Shown here piece by piece: positions 22,566-32,831 of a DNA stretch of 64,000 nt. The first letter of the stretch is position 1, and each line of letters starts with the position of its first letter. Both the position numbers and the translations under genes were made by a program. The notes beneath the pieces were generated by a model. It saw only the letters and a list, made by a program, of their open reading frames with translations, did not search any database and was not told where the DNA came from. The stretch is from Paramoeba atlantica (lineage: Eukaryota > Discosea): the NCBI GenBank assembly GCA_977017575.1, contig CDRNVI010000149.1:62001-126000 (forward strand), in the 5' to 3' direction.

Positions 22566-22995
22566 TTTCCCCACTGTAAATACGGAAATCCTTTGCAGCT
22601 TCGAAAACAAAACTCTCTCGATTCTCTTGGTCAAACCGGAAAACGTGCAAACAAGGAACCGCGAACGGAAACCAACACAAAAATATCCTAATAAAGGATA
22701 TAAAAATAATTGTTTTTGTATTGGTGCGCTAGATTTAGCACACTTATTAATCTTTGGATCACTTTCTTCTTGTCTCCTTTTTGTTTTTTGGCGAACAATG
22801 ATGTCGAACCACCACATTGAATCTCTTTGACACGTATGTTGCTCTCTCTTGAGATTTCCATTTCTCAAGAAAAACATCACAGTCTGCCACTTGTCTTTTC
22901 CACTTTCCACTTTTCACTTTTCTGCTTTCTGTTTTCCACTTTGCTGTTTTCTGCTTTTGCTGCTGCTTTCCTGTTTTCCTTTTAGAAAGCAAACC
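22566..22995 (+). repeat. Dispersed repeat, near-full copy (R3)
   Basis: Inverted relative to 9722-9974 and 31715-32200. Contains two small palindromes (tatcctaataaaggata and gtgcgctagatttagcacac) and a degenerate repeat built from tttccacttt and ttctgc. Non-coding, type unknown. Confidence 0.8.
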
Positions 22996-22999
22996 AATG

Positions 23000-24205
23000 T
23001 TTTTTCTTTCCCCTCAAAGAAAAAAGGTACACTTTTTGTGGTGTCCCAAGAGAGAGTATGATGTCCTGAAGCGGTCCACACCGAAACTGAAAAAAAACTA
23101 AAAAAAGTGTTTATTTGGTTTGCTGATATTTTGGAGCAAGCTGCGCTGGTAGTTTCTTGTAAGATTGAAGGGTTTCCAGGTCACGAAGCATTAATATGCC
23201 TCCCGTTCAACTTCATTCTCATGCAATGTTCTTTCGAGGACTTTCCGACGAGAAGCTGAAATTCCTCCTGGAGTTTCACCCGGAAGAGTCTGGCACTTAT
23301 TTTTGAACTTAATTCGACAACAAACAATCCTTTGTTGCTCTTTGAAATTCCTGCTTCAAATTCTGGTATTATTGAAACTTCTCTGGTAAAGAGAATACCT
23401 GGTAAAGAAGAAGAGAGATAAGAAGTCAAAATAAAAATGGGAATTTCAAATGAGATTTTTTTGAACCTTAAAAGCTCCCAGTAGACATGTTCATGAAAAC
23501 TTTGAAGTCCAGTAGTGGGAGAGATTAAAACCAGACAAAATAAAAACAATCGACCCCCAACATGTAACGTGTTAATTTACGAACCAGATTTGACTTTCAT
23601 CGAATTTCAATCTTCGTTCAATTACCCAATAATAAAAAAATCTCGTACGTGCCGCATACTCATTTGGCTCAGTCCCAAAGGAGAGTGCTTCAATTACCCC
23701 TCCTTTGAATCCATCAGAAATGACGAGGAGGTTCAACATAAAACGGGCGAGCCTTTTTCCTTTCTCTCACTCCTCTTCAACGGCGAACGTGCGGTCTGTT
23801 TCAGAAAAAAAAAAGAAAGTGCCTGTGTGTGTTGTGGAATCGCGATTGAAAAATAGGGACCAATTCTTTTTTCAGGGTGTTGTGAAAAAAAAAAAGAGGG
23901 AAAATATTTTTTTTTCAAGGGTAAAAAAACTCAAACCTATGTTTCATCGAAAGAATCCTTTCAAGAAGAACTTTGGTTGAGTCGTTGTCCCAAAATCAGC
24001 TGCTGATTTTGACCAGTGGGTTTTGCAAATGTCGAGTCAGCATACTTTCGAAACACATAAATCACTTGCTCTTCTGCAAACTCCTCCATTGGGAAGATCT
24101 GCAATCACTACTAACATTGAGACTCTTTCTCTGTTCTGAGACGAAACAGTAAACTGGTCCAGTGTGAACAACATCGAACAGTTCCTCCTTTTTGGTTTAA
24201 TTTTT
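23000..24205. other. Spacer, no confident gene
   Basis: Short frames such as plus-strand MPPVQLHSHAMFFRGLSDEK (about 23197) followed by a shifted frame with SNSGIIETSLVKRIP look protein-like but break quickly. I see no domain or complete exon set. Confidence 0.4.
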
Positions 24206-24211
24206 TTTAAA

Positions 24212-24235
24212 GCTCTTGGATACTAACCCAAGAGC
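24212..24235. repeat. Small hairpin, possible relative of the palindrome family
   Basis: GCTCTTGG and CCAAGAGC flank an 8-nt centre containing tactaa, about 240 bp before the gene at 24479. Shorter than the other palindromes; membership is uncertain. Confidence 0.5.
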
Positions 24236-24478
24236 CTAATTCCCCGCGCAAGCGTTTTGTTTTCGTTTTTTGCACTCGCTCGTTTCTGCTGTGTTGTAAA
24301 ATGGGAATCTTTTCCCCCACCGAACCTCTTTCTCTTCTTATCCTCATTTCTTTCAGTATTCAATTTTCCAGTTTGGTTTTTTTTTTTTTTTGGGAGAGAG
24401 TTTGGAGTTTATCACACACTTTGTCTTTTTTTCTCATTCTTTTTTTTTTCACAGCGCAGTTAGCCCGAAAATTTAATT

Positions 24479-24835
24479 ATGGAATATGATGAACAAGTTC
24501 GCCTCTCTCTCTCTCAACTCCATCAAATTGACGAAAAAAAAGAGGACAAACGAAAAAACTAATCAACCTCCTCTCTCTTTCTCAGACCAGAATTATCGCC
24601 TATCTCAAAGAAAATAAGAAGCGTTTCGAAGGGGAAATTCCCTTCCTATTGAGGCAATCCGATCTTCCCAGCCAAAAAGAAGGAAAAATGATTTTCGCAT
24701 TAGCCCAACAATGGGGAGAAAAAAAGTTAGGCGAGTGTCTGCAGCAGAGGCAATCCCAATTTTTGGAGTGTCTCAGTTTTTTTTCAGAATGCTTGGAGGT
24801 TTTTCTCTTCCTCTCTCTCTCCTTCCTTCTCCTTC

Positions 24836-24883
<48 letters not shown>

Positions 24884-25910
24884 CAAGAGTTAATCTGATT
24901 AATTTCCCTTCCATCCCTTTAGGATGATGAAGAGTCCCGCAAAGCAGTTGCTTGTGTAATAGCAGCGAAGGTGTCGCCTCCTGGAATTGGGCCCGAGGGC
25001 TTGGATGAACATGTTCTTTTTTTCCTTTCTCTTCTAAAGCCTTTCTAAAACTGAGACAAAAAAAATTAAAAGAGTGCTGTTGCTACTCAATTGGAGGTCA
25101 TTGTGAACCAACTGGAAGTACTTAAGTTCTTGCCTCTCTTCTTTCGATCCCCTTTTTTGTGTGTTCTTTTCTGAATTTTTATTTTCTGCGTTTCTTTTCT
25201 GTGTTTCTCTTTCTTCTTTCTTCTTTCTTTTTCTTTTTCTCCTTTTTTTCCTTTTTTTTCCTTTTTTTTCCTTTTTTTTCCTTTTTTTCCCTTTTTTTCT
25301 CCTTTTTTTCCTTTTTTTTCCACAGAGAGATTATCAGACTGAAAAAGACAATCGAGGAAAAGAAATTGGTAATCCCAAATGCCAAAGAACTTGCTAAAAT
25401 TCTTGATGATTTAATGTATGTATATTTCTTCTTTTTTCATTTTCTTTTTCTTTTTTTTAACCTTATTATTACTTTGTACAGTATTTCATTTGGAAGACCT
25501 CCTTCTCTTCTGCCTCCTCCAATTAGACAACCTATGTCTCCTCTGATTAGACAACCTATGTCTCCTCCGATTAGACAACCTATGTCTCCTCCGATTAGAC
25601 AACCTATGTCTCCTCCACCAGGAAGAACTATGTAAGAGAAAGCATTCTTTTTCTCTTTAAAATATTTCTCTCTCTTCTCTTTTCTCTTAAAAAATAATCT
25701 CATTTTTCTTAATAATACAGAATGGGGAAACTCAAAACAACAATTGGGAGTCCAACAGTAGTTCAGGATAAGGGGTGGGATCTTTAAAATTCTTCTCTCT
25801 GCCTCTTTACAATTTTTCTTTTCTGATAAAATATAATCAATAGTCTCACAGGAACTTTAAAAAGAAGAGGAGGTCAAATCCTGTCGCCAAAGAGAAAAAA
25901 GGCCAAGTGA
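24479..25910 (+). CDS. Coiled-coil protein with a proline-rich octapeptide repeat, eight exons
   Basis: Proposed exons: 24479-24496, 24586-24798, 24923-25012, 25073-25125, 25326-25415, 25482-25631, 25721-25774 and 25844-25910. They give 244 residues with matching phases. The N-terminal two thirds are helical (IIAYLKENKKRFEGEIPFLL, LEVLKEIIRLKKTIEEKK). They are followed by an octapeptide-like unit PIRQPMSP repeated four times (about residues 167-200) and a basic C-terminus ending SPKRKKAK, possibly a nuclear localisation signal. I do not recognise the family. The first intron is the weakest call: the unspliced frame from the same ATG ends after 27 codons. The TGA stop shows TGA is a normal stop here. 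AATAAA at 25959-25964. Confidence 0.75.
25512..25618 (+). repeat. Tandem 24-bp coding repeat
   Basis: Four units of 24 bp sharing attagacaacctatgtctcc, each encoding PIRQPMSP with one Leu variant. The units are nearly identical in DNA, so the expansion is recent. Confidence 0.9.
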
Positions 25911-25958
25911 GGTGGTTGCTGCATTTTGTGTTATTGTTGAGGGAATCTATCAGCCAAG

Positions 25959-25964
25959 AATAAA
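25959..25964 (+). terminator. Poly(A) signal of the proline-repeat gene
   Basis: AATAAA about 50 bp after the stop codon. Confidence 0.6.
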
Positions 25965-26339
25965 CATTTTTTCTTTTCTTTAACTTCAAAGACAGGTGTT
26001 CTTTCAATCTTTATTTTCTCTCTCGCCTCTCTTCTCTTGTTTTTTTTGTGTCAGGGGGAACTAAATTTATTTGTTGAAGAAAAATTGTTGGGGTTTGAAA
26101 AAACAAAGCGTGAAAAAGATGATATCATCTAGTAAATAATTTTCATGGAACTCAAAAGAAGAAGAAAAAGAAAAAAAAAAAAGAAAGGAGTCATATTTTT
26201 TGTCTCTTTCACAAAATCAATTAAAAGTGTTGAACAAAACATGATTTTTGAAACAGATACATCCCCTCCACCCAAGAGAGAGGAGATAGAGAGAGGAAGG
26301 GACATTTGATATTATCTCCTCATTTCTTTTTTTTTTACT

Positions 26340-26590
26340 TCACTGTAGATTGTGCCCAATGCATGTTCCAAAACTTTCATCATAATCAACAGATGCAACT
26401 GAACCACCCTGAAGTTAACAAGAAATTCCACCTTTTCCAATCTTTCCAACAATTCCATTTGCAGTAAAAGAAACAACCATCTTTTCTTTTGATTTTAGCT
26501 CTTGTATGGTGCCCACATCACAAATACTAATTTACTCCTTTCACATGTGATCAGAAGGAGAGATGTATTTTTGATGTGAGTCAATCCATA
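26340..26590 (-). pseudogene. Left part of a sequence split by the LINE
   Basis: The minus-strand frame reads GTIQELKSKEKMVVSFTANG, then GGSVASVDYDESFGTCIGHN after a stop, so it looks like decayed coding DNA. Before the LINE inserted it was continuous with 31133 onward. The right flank carries a frame with MENVELNYHDLSKSEG on the same strand. Whether both belonged to one gene is unproven; no family recognised. Confidence 0.35.
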
Positions 26591-26606
26591 TGCACATTTG
26601 TCTCTT
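26591..26606. repeat. LINE target-site duplication, left copy
   Basis: TGCACATTTGTCTCTT, identical to 31133-31148. It directly precedes the T run that is the poly(A) tail of the minus-strand LINE. Confidence 0.9.
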
Positions 26607-26773
26607 TTTTTTTTTTTTTAAGGTCAGACACCAGGTGCCATTTATTGAAGTTAAAAAACCATCTCTAGGATGGAAAAGGGGGGGGAAGAAAAAGGGAGGA
26701 AGGAGAAGATAAATTAAAAAACAGACACAAAGATCTTTTCAGCATGGGATGCATTGGAGCTTCTTCAACAAAT

Positions 26774-27886
26774 TCAATTCTCACTAAGGGGTCTGCGTTT
26801 GATTGCCCGTCTCCTAAAAGCAGGGAGTGAGTTCGGTTTGGGGTTTTCAATAAAGTTAATTACATTCCTTCGAAAATCTTCTTCAATAAAGTTCCTCACA
26901 AGGTTGCTCTCTTGAGACTGAGGGAACCATCCTTGGATATCCTTAGTAATTATTACAGGGAGGATTAGAGCATTCTCAAGAGCAGTTTGGGCCGGAAACA
27001 AGGCATGGGGGGTTGTCACTGTGTTCCCTTGGAATTTCCTTACAAAATTTCCTGGAGGGATTGGAAAGGTCCAGTCACGGATAAGAGGGGAATTGATCCA
27101 GTTCCACAGGGTTGAATTAAGAATAATCCACTCTTCGCTGGTTTCTGCAACATGTTGTGCCCTTGGATCCCAATGAATCACAGCACATGCTCCATCCTCT
27201 TTAGACCAACTTGCAGCAGTTGCAATTGCATCAGCTCGCTTGTTTAGTTCTCAGGGTACATGGGTGAATTCTATCTCATCAAAGTAAGTTGCTAACTCGC
27301 GGATTTCACAAAGTAATTCATTCAGAGCATAATTTTTGATGGCATGGGTTTTGGGCGCTGCCTTGGTAAGAATCATACAATCCCCAACAACTTCAATCTC
27401 ATTTATCATTGATCTGGCACTTTGCATTCCTTTCAGGCAGCTTGTAAATTCACCAATATTGTTGGAACCAAGAGGAATGGTTTCGAACCCACCACATATC
27501 TCTTTCCCTTCCCTGAAAACTGCAAAACCCGCACCCCCCAGATGAGGGTCTGTACAACCTGAACCATCATAAAACACTTGAAAGCCTTTGAATTTAAAAC
27601 TTTTCTTCTCTTTAGGTCCTTTCTTGGTTTGAGTCTTTGGGGGCCGAGGGAGGATTTTGTTCTTTCTCAGGATTTTTTCGAAAACTTCTGTGGCATACTG
27701 GGGTGATTTCGATCCTTCTGCACACATGGTGAGCCACAAACTTAACAGGGCAACACTCACCACTGAGGTTTCTTGCCTGGTAAGATACTTTGAGACAAGG
27801 CCACACACATTCTTAGTCTCTTGCCAGTTGGGTACTTTCAGCAAAATACATTTCCTTCCCATTGCTTGAAGGAGACCCTCAGCCAC
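26774..27886 (-). pseudogene. LINE RNase H domain and C-terminal tail
   Basis: FQVFYDGSGCTDPHLGGAGF carries the first catalytic Asp, NNIGEFTSCLKGM the Glu and VVGDCMIL the second Asp. THVP-stop-ELNKRADAIA carries the last Asp. In the family this last motif reads HVPRE, so the TGA at 27251-27253 replaced an Arg codon. After it the same frame continues about 150 residues without a recognised domain. RNase H removes the RNA strand of the cDNA hybrid. Confidence 0.88.
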
Positions 27887-27910
27887 AGAGCATTCCTCCA
27901 GTAGATGAGT

Positions 27911-29518
27911 TCACGACTCCTTTTCTCGGTGGCAGAGGCAACAACTTGAGTCTTGGTTTGTGAAGTGAGACAACTTGTCTCTTGTAGGCAGCCCTCTTAT
28001 CAGGAATTTAAACAAATTCCTCTTGAGTTGAGGTCTAATTGCATGAGCCAAGTTGTACACCACACACTCAGCTCTTCCTTCCCCCACACATAGATCCTTA
28101 ATTTCAATTGGAATCATACGAGACATATTGGTATATGCAATTCGAGTGGCCTGGCCAAAAACAACTTTGGAAGAGAGGCTTTGGGCTGCAATGAGGGCGT
28201 CCTTCCGCATGGCTCCAATGGAAAGAGGACTCTGATAGTCGCTCCTCATTGGTGGACGAGAGGTGAGGAGAGCCCAATTAAAAACAATGGGGTGGTGTAG
28301 TTGGGGATTTGAGTCCAAGGGAGGATAGCATGAAGTAAGAATAGAGGTTTTAGTATTGGCATAGGCACCCAGGGCTGAGCGGATGGATTTCCACATCAAG
28401 GAGGCGACAGATTTCAGAATCAGTTTGAATCTCGCTAAGTATCCCATGCACAGAGTTAGATAGGTATTGACCATCCTTACTCTTGAGCGAAAATTACCAC
28501 CTCTCCTTTTAATTGCTGTTCCAACTTTCTTCATCTTTAGGACCACCTTCTCCCAATCTTTGAGAGGAGATAACCGTTTGCTCAATCTCACTCCCAGATA
28601 CACAGTTTCATCACCACAGTAATTGGGTCTTGCCATCTCAGCCCAGGGGCCTACTGGTTTGTAGGACTCAGTTGAGAGAACAAAGCACTTATTGAAGTTC
28701 AGTTTAGCTCCAGTCGCTTCTTCATATTTCTTAAAGGTTGGAGTGAGAGAATTGATAGTTTCAGCTCTCTGAAGCACCATCCCCAAATCATCCATAAAGC
28801 CTGACAAGTCTTGGGGGTTGTGTTTCTTCTTCAGGCTCACAAGGAGGATGTCAAACACAATCACAAACAAAAGGGGAGAGATCGGACATCCTTGTCTAAT
28901 GCCTGTTCGACTTTGGATTGATTCTTTGGTGCCACCCCTCTTGGATCCACCAATATTCGGCAGCCAGGTTACAGATTCCCGAAGTACCTTTTCAACAACA
29001 TAGATCGCTTGAGGGGGGGCATTCAAACCTTTGAGAATATGAAGGAGAGCATCCCGGTTCACATAATCATATGCCTTGCAAAAGTCTGTTTGAAGAAGAG
29101 TCACATCTTTCCCCTCTGCCAGAGCTTCATAAAAAGAGTCATACACTGATTCCACTGCTTCATCGATTGATCTCCCCTTGAACATTGCATGTTGTTCTTT
29201 GGAGATCACTCCACTTGCAATCTCCATCAGCCACTTTGCCCAATATCTCATCACAATCTGATAATCTGAGTTGGTAACACTGATTGGTCGAAATTGGTCA
29301 GGACAGGGGATGTTCTCAACTTTTGCGATCAGACAGAGTTGGCTCTCACCAAAAGAGGGGGGAAAATCCATAATCTCACCTGCTTGCTGAATTAATTCCA
29401 CCCACATATCAAAGTACTTTTCTTGTGTCGCCTTATACAAAGAGAAGGGGATACCATCAGGTCCTGCGCTGGTGTTGTTGGTTCTCTGAAGTAGTTTATC
29501 AACTTTCTTCCTGTCCAC
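27911..29518 (-). pseudogene. LINE reverse transcriptase
   Basis: 535 codons without a stop. Motifs in order: TSAGPDGIPFSLYK, FRPISVTNSDYQIV, QHAMFKGRSIDEAV, LLQTDFCKAYDYVN (catalytic Asp), TGIRQGCPISPLLF, SGFMDDLGMVL (catalytic Asp pair), AKLNFNKC and VYLGVRLS. The second motif is FMDD rather than the usual ADD form. A C-terminal Cys/His cluster (CCLCHREKES-stop-THLLEEC) spans the TGA at 27911. The enzyme primes cDNA synthesis on nicked target DNA. Confidence 0.92.
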
Positions 29519-29617
29519 GTCATGTTTCTCGACTGGGGGGAAACGAGGATAATGGTCAGCGATCAGTTCGTCGAGAGAATCCTTGTTATATGGTCTTTCT
29601 GTGCTGAGGAGACCCTC

Positions 29618-30898
29618 TCAAAAATCCTTAATTGCTTTTTTAACCACATTATCATCACGAGAGATCACCCCATCCACAATTACACCTTTAACACAGGGTG
29701 AGGATTTGCGACCAGGGCGTGAGGGGTGTTCATCCACAAAAATTCCGAGTTGTTGTTCAAGAACTGCAATTCGAGCATTCCCAGCTTTAATCATCCTGGG
29801 AATAGCTTTGATTCTCCACTTCTTGTTATCTCGAGAGCCATTCCATCCTATCGCAGCTGTATGAAGGAGTTCAAGTTCCAACGAAGAGAAGGAGTGTACG
29901 GACGAATTCTTCCTTAGAATCCTGGTCTTTGCAAGTCGTTTGATGATTGTCTGGAGCTTCCATAATTCCTTGAAGAGGTGAGCTTCTTTCCCTTTGTCTT
30001 TCCACAGAGGAACTAATTCCCACGCCTTCTCCTTGAGTTTACTGAGGCAACTAACAGGATCACCTTCCACATAGTCCCCAACTTCATTAATGAGGGCATT
30101 AATAAATTTAGGATCTTTAATGAGGTATTCAGGGATTCTCTTCTTGTTCGACTTCAGTTCCCATTCCTTGATGCTGGTTCCTCCTACGATCATCACATGA
30201 TCCTTAAAGCCTGATGGGATCGCATTAACAAAAATTCTTTCACTAGGAGCGTTCGATGGAATAAAAACATGATCAATACAGCGCCCTTGGAAATGAGTTG
30301 GTTCAGACCACCCCAGTCTTGATAGATTCCAAGATTCAGAGAATTCTGCAAGTTCTTTAAAGGGGGTCTCATTGAGATCCCGTTAAAGTCACCTCCCAAA
30401 ACATTCAGTCCATCTTTGGAGAAAAACTTTCCGATTTGATCTTGCATAAAGGGGAGTTTCAGATCGCAGTGTCGGTACACATTCATCACAGCATACTCAG
30501 TATTGAAGATCTTAGTTCTCAGTCCAAACATTCCACTCACAGAGCTTTCAATTGGGTATGGTTCAATATCAAGGAGACCTTCCATTCTCCTGACTCCAAT
30601 GGCGAGGCCCCGCTTTCGTTCCGAGAAAGGGTCTTTGAACCATAAATATTTCCTCATACAGTTCCTGAGATGATCGAGGTCTTTTTCGGATGAGGCATGG
30701 GTTTCTTGAAGTAAAATAAACAAGGGGGCGGCAACTTGCAGCCATTCTACGACAGAGGTTGAGTTTTTCATCATTATGAACACCATTGATGTTCCATGAC
30801 AAAATCCTCATGTCTGGGAACTTGTTATACAGATACAGATTCGGAAAAGGCGGTGCAGGGGAGGGAGGAAGAAAAGAGGATGAAGGGGGTTGAGACAC
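29618..30898 (-). pseudogene. LINE APE-type endonuclease and linker, frameshifted
   Basis: MRILSWNINGVHNDEK (from about 30811), then, after a frameshift, ILLQETH, RGLAIGVRR, AVMNVYRHCD and NVLGGDFNGI show the exonuclease-endonuclease-phosphatase fold with its Asn, Glu and Asp sites. A further shift is followed by FKDHVMIVGG with the catalytic His. A linker of about 190 residues leads to the TGA at 29618 before the RT. It nicks the target for integration. Confidence 0.88.
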
Positions 30899-31132
30899 TA
30901 AAACAGATGTTTGAGGGGTTGGGGGAGAGAGGTTAATTTTTTGACGAAGATCAATAATGGGAGAGTCAGAGGAAACACAGGGGTCCTTCAGTGGCGGAAA
31001 GAAAGATTTTAAATTACTTGTTTTTCTTTCCTTTTTTCTTTTCCATTATGAGGGGGGGAAGAGGAGGAGGATGAACCGTTGCTTGAACCAGAGATTCGAG
31101 CACTTTCCACCATAAGCACTTGGCCTCCCCTG

Positions 31133-31148
31133 TGCACATTTGTCTCTT
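31133..31148. repeat. LINE target-site duplication, right copy
   Basis: Identical to 26591-26606. Confidence 0.9.
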
Positions 31149-31317
31149 GGGAGATAAGTTGTGAATTCAGTCCATTTTCTGTTCGTCCATCCACCACACC
31201 CTCACTTTTCGATAAATCATGATAATTCAGTTCGACATTTTCCATGTCATTGATCAAGAAGCCATAGTAGTAGTAGTTGTATTTGTTGATCAATCACAAC
31301 CACACAAGAAGGGGTAT

Positions 31318-31480
31318 TGTTTTGATTGTTTTTTGTTTTGATTGTTTTTTGTTTTGATTGTTTTTTGTTTTGATTGTTTTTTGTTTTTGTGGTTTTTTTT
31401 GGTGTGTGTTGGGTCAAGGAGGAAGGGGGGGGGCGAAGAAACCTGTGTTCTTTGGAAAAAGTTGGTTCGGTGAAGTGAAG
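31318..31480. repeat. 16-bp tandem array and dispersed repeat copy
   Basis: Four to five units of gttttgattgttttttg-type sequence (31318-31388), then a block shared with 2290-2380 (gaagaaacctg, aaaaagttggtt). Confidence 0.75.
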
Positions 31481-31714
31481 TGTCATATTGAGTGGTTTCT
31501 CATTTTCAAAGACAACTACTCCCAACCAGCCCTCCTCATTCCTTTTTTCGTCTTTCAAAAAGTTTTGTTGTCCAAAGCGCCCGCCGAACACCACCGAGAA
31601 TATGTAAAATTGAAAAAAAATCAAAAAAAGAGAAAATTTGTGGGAATTGAACCACACCCTCCTTTTTTTTTTGGTGCTTGCTCTTTTCGGTGATCTTTTA
31701 TTTTGTTTGTGGGA

Positions 31715-32200
31715 CGATTGTTTCTGTAAATGCTTGGTTTATTTTGGGTACAGAAAATAAAGCACAAGGTCAAATGAAATCGTAAAAGGTGTGGTCCAAA
31801 AAAAAGGATAACAGAAAAGACAGCAGCAAAAGCAGAAAACAGCAAAGTGAAAGCGGAAAGCAGAAAAGTGAAAGTGAAAAGTAAAAAGGACAGATTGGCA
31901 GACTGTGACGTATTTCTGAGAAATGGAAATCTCAAGAAAGAGCAACATACGTGTCAAAGAGATTCGATATGGTGGTTCAACATCATTGTTCGCCAAAAAA
32001 CAAAGAGACGAGAAGAAAGTGATCCAAAGATTAATAAGTGTGCTAAATCTAGCGCACCAATACAAAAACAATAAAATATATCCTTTATTAGGATATTTTT
32101 GTGTTCGTTTCTGTTCAGATTTCTTGTTTGCGCGTTGGACCAAGAGAATCGAGAGAGTTTTGTTTTTGAGGCTGCAAAGGATTTCCGTATTTACATTTCT
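31715..32200 (-). repeat. Dispersed repeat, near-full copy (R2)
   Basis: About 480 bp related to 22566-22995 (inverted) and 9722-9974 (deleted copy). Same internal palindromes and the same end block ctgcaaaggatttccgtatt. Its end lies about 25 bp from the PB1 pseudogene. Confidence 0.8.
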
Positions 32201-32227
32201 TCTCGCCAACCAACATCCCCAATGATG

Positions 32228-32431
32228 ATGATGAGAGTTCAGTTGATGTTGTTGATCGTTGTTTGATCAAAAAACCTCAAGAGAGAAGAAGAAGGAGAGT
32301 GGTGGGAAGTTTAAAACACCAACAACTTGAGAAGTGTGTTTTATTCAAACTCAAGATTTTTGAAGTCGACGAAGGAAGATCCAGGCTTCGACTGCGATTC
32401 AAGTTCTATCTTGGTGATGAGTGTGATGTGT
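32228..32431 (+). pseudogene. PB1 protein gene, truncated 5' copy
   Basis: Aligns with the first 190 bp of the PB1 genes at 42.2 and 54.2 kb (atgatgagagttcagttgatg, then gagagtgg, gaagatccagg, ttctatcttg, gatgagtgtgatgt), but with insertions, frameshifts and a stop. It breaks off after the codons for the acidic OPCA-like loop and is followed by an LRR exon. Probably the stump left by an unequal crossover that made the tandem duplication. Confidence 0.85.
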
Positions 32432-32528
32432 CTCTCCCCCTCTCTTCTCTTTCTAGAGATCTTTCTGCCAATACTTTGAGGGACTGTTCCACCAGAAATT
32501 CAAAATCTTCATCATGTCCAAATCATGT

Positions 32529-32808
32529 TTTTTTTTTATTTTTTATTTTTTATTTTTTATTTTTTATTTTTTATTTTTTATTTTTTATTTTTTATTTTTT
32601 ATTTTTTATTTTATTATTTTATTATTTTATTATTTTATTATTTTATTATTTTATTATTTTATTATTTTATTATTTTATTATTTTATTATTTTATTATTTT
32701 ATTATTTTATTATTTTATTATTTTATTATTTTATTATTTTATTATTTTATTATTTTATTATTTTATTATTTTATTATTTTATTATTTTATTATTTTATTA
32801 TTTTATTT
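32529..32808. repeat. ATTTTTT then ATTATTTT tandem arrays
   Basis: About ten 7-bp units followed by some 25 nearly perfect 8-bp units. It lies in the first intron of LRR copy A. A short remnant of the same texture is in copy B (45262-45340). Confidence 0.9.
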
Positions 32809-32831
32809 CTTTTATTTTTGATAATTTCATC

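Larger units (their letters stand above)
26607..31132 (-). mobile_element. LINE-type non-LTR retrotransposon, about 4.5 kb
   Basis: Bounded by a perfect 16-bp target-site duplication, with a poly(A) tail (T run at 26605-26619 on the plus strand) at its 3' end. On the minus strand it encodes an APE-type endonuclease, reverse transcriptase and RNase H in that order, as in I, R1 or Tad-like LINE clades. From 30196 down to 26774 everything lies in one frame, interrupted only by three TGA codons (29618, 27911, 27251). Each sits where Arg is expected. The endonuclease part has additional frameshifts. A short Ser-rich frame near the 5' end (31132-31009) may be a remnant of ORF1. Probably a full-length insertion, now inactive. 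Confidence 0.92.

Noticed and set aside
24212..24235. TACTAAC as a yeast-like branch point
   Set aside because: It lies in the centre of a hairpin in intergenic DNA, with no acceptor or exon placed suitably downstream.
29425..30645. Plus-strand frames within the LINE
   Set aside because: They are complements of the RT, linker and endonuclease coding sequence, without domains of their own.
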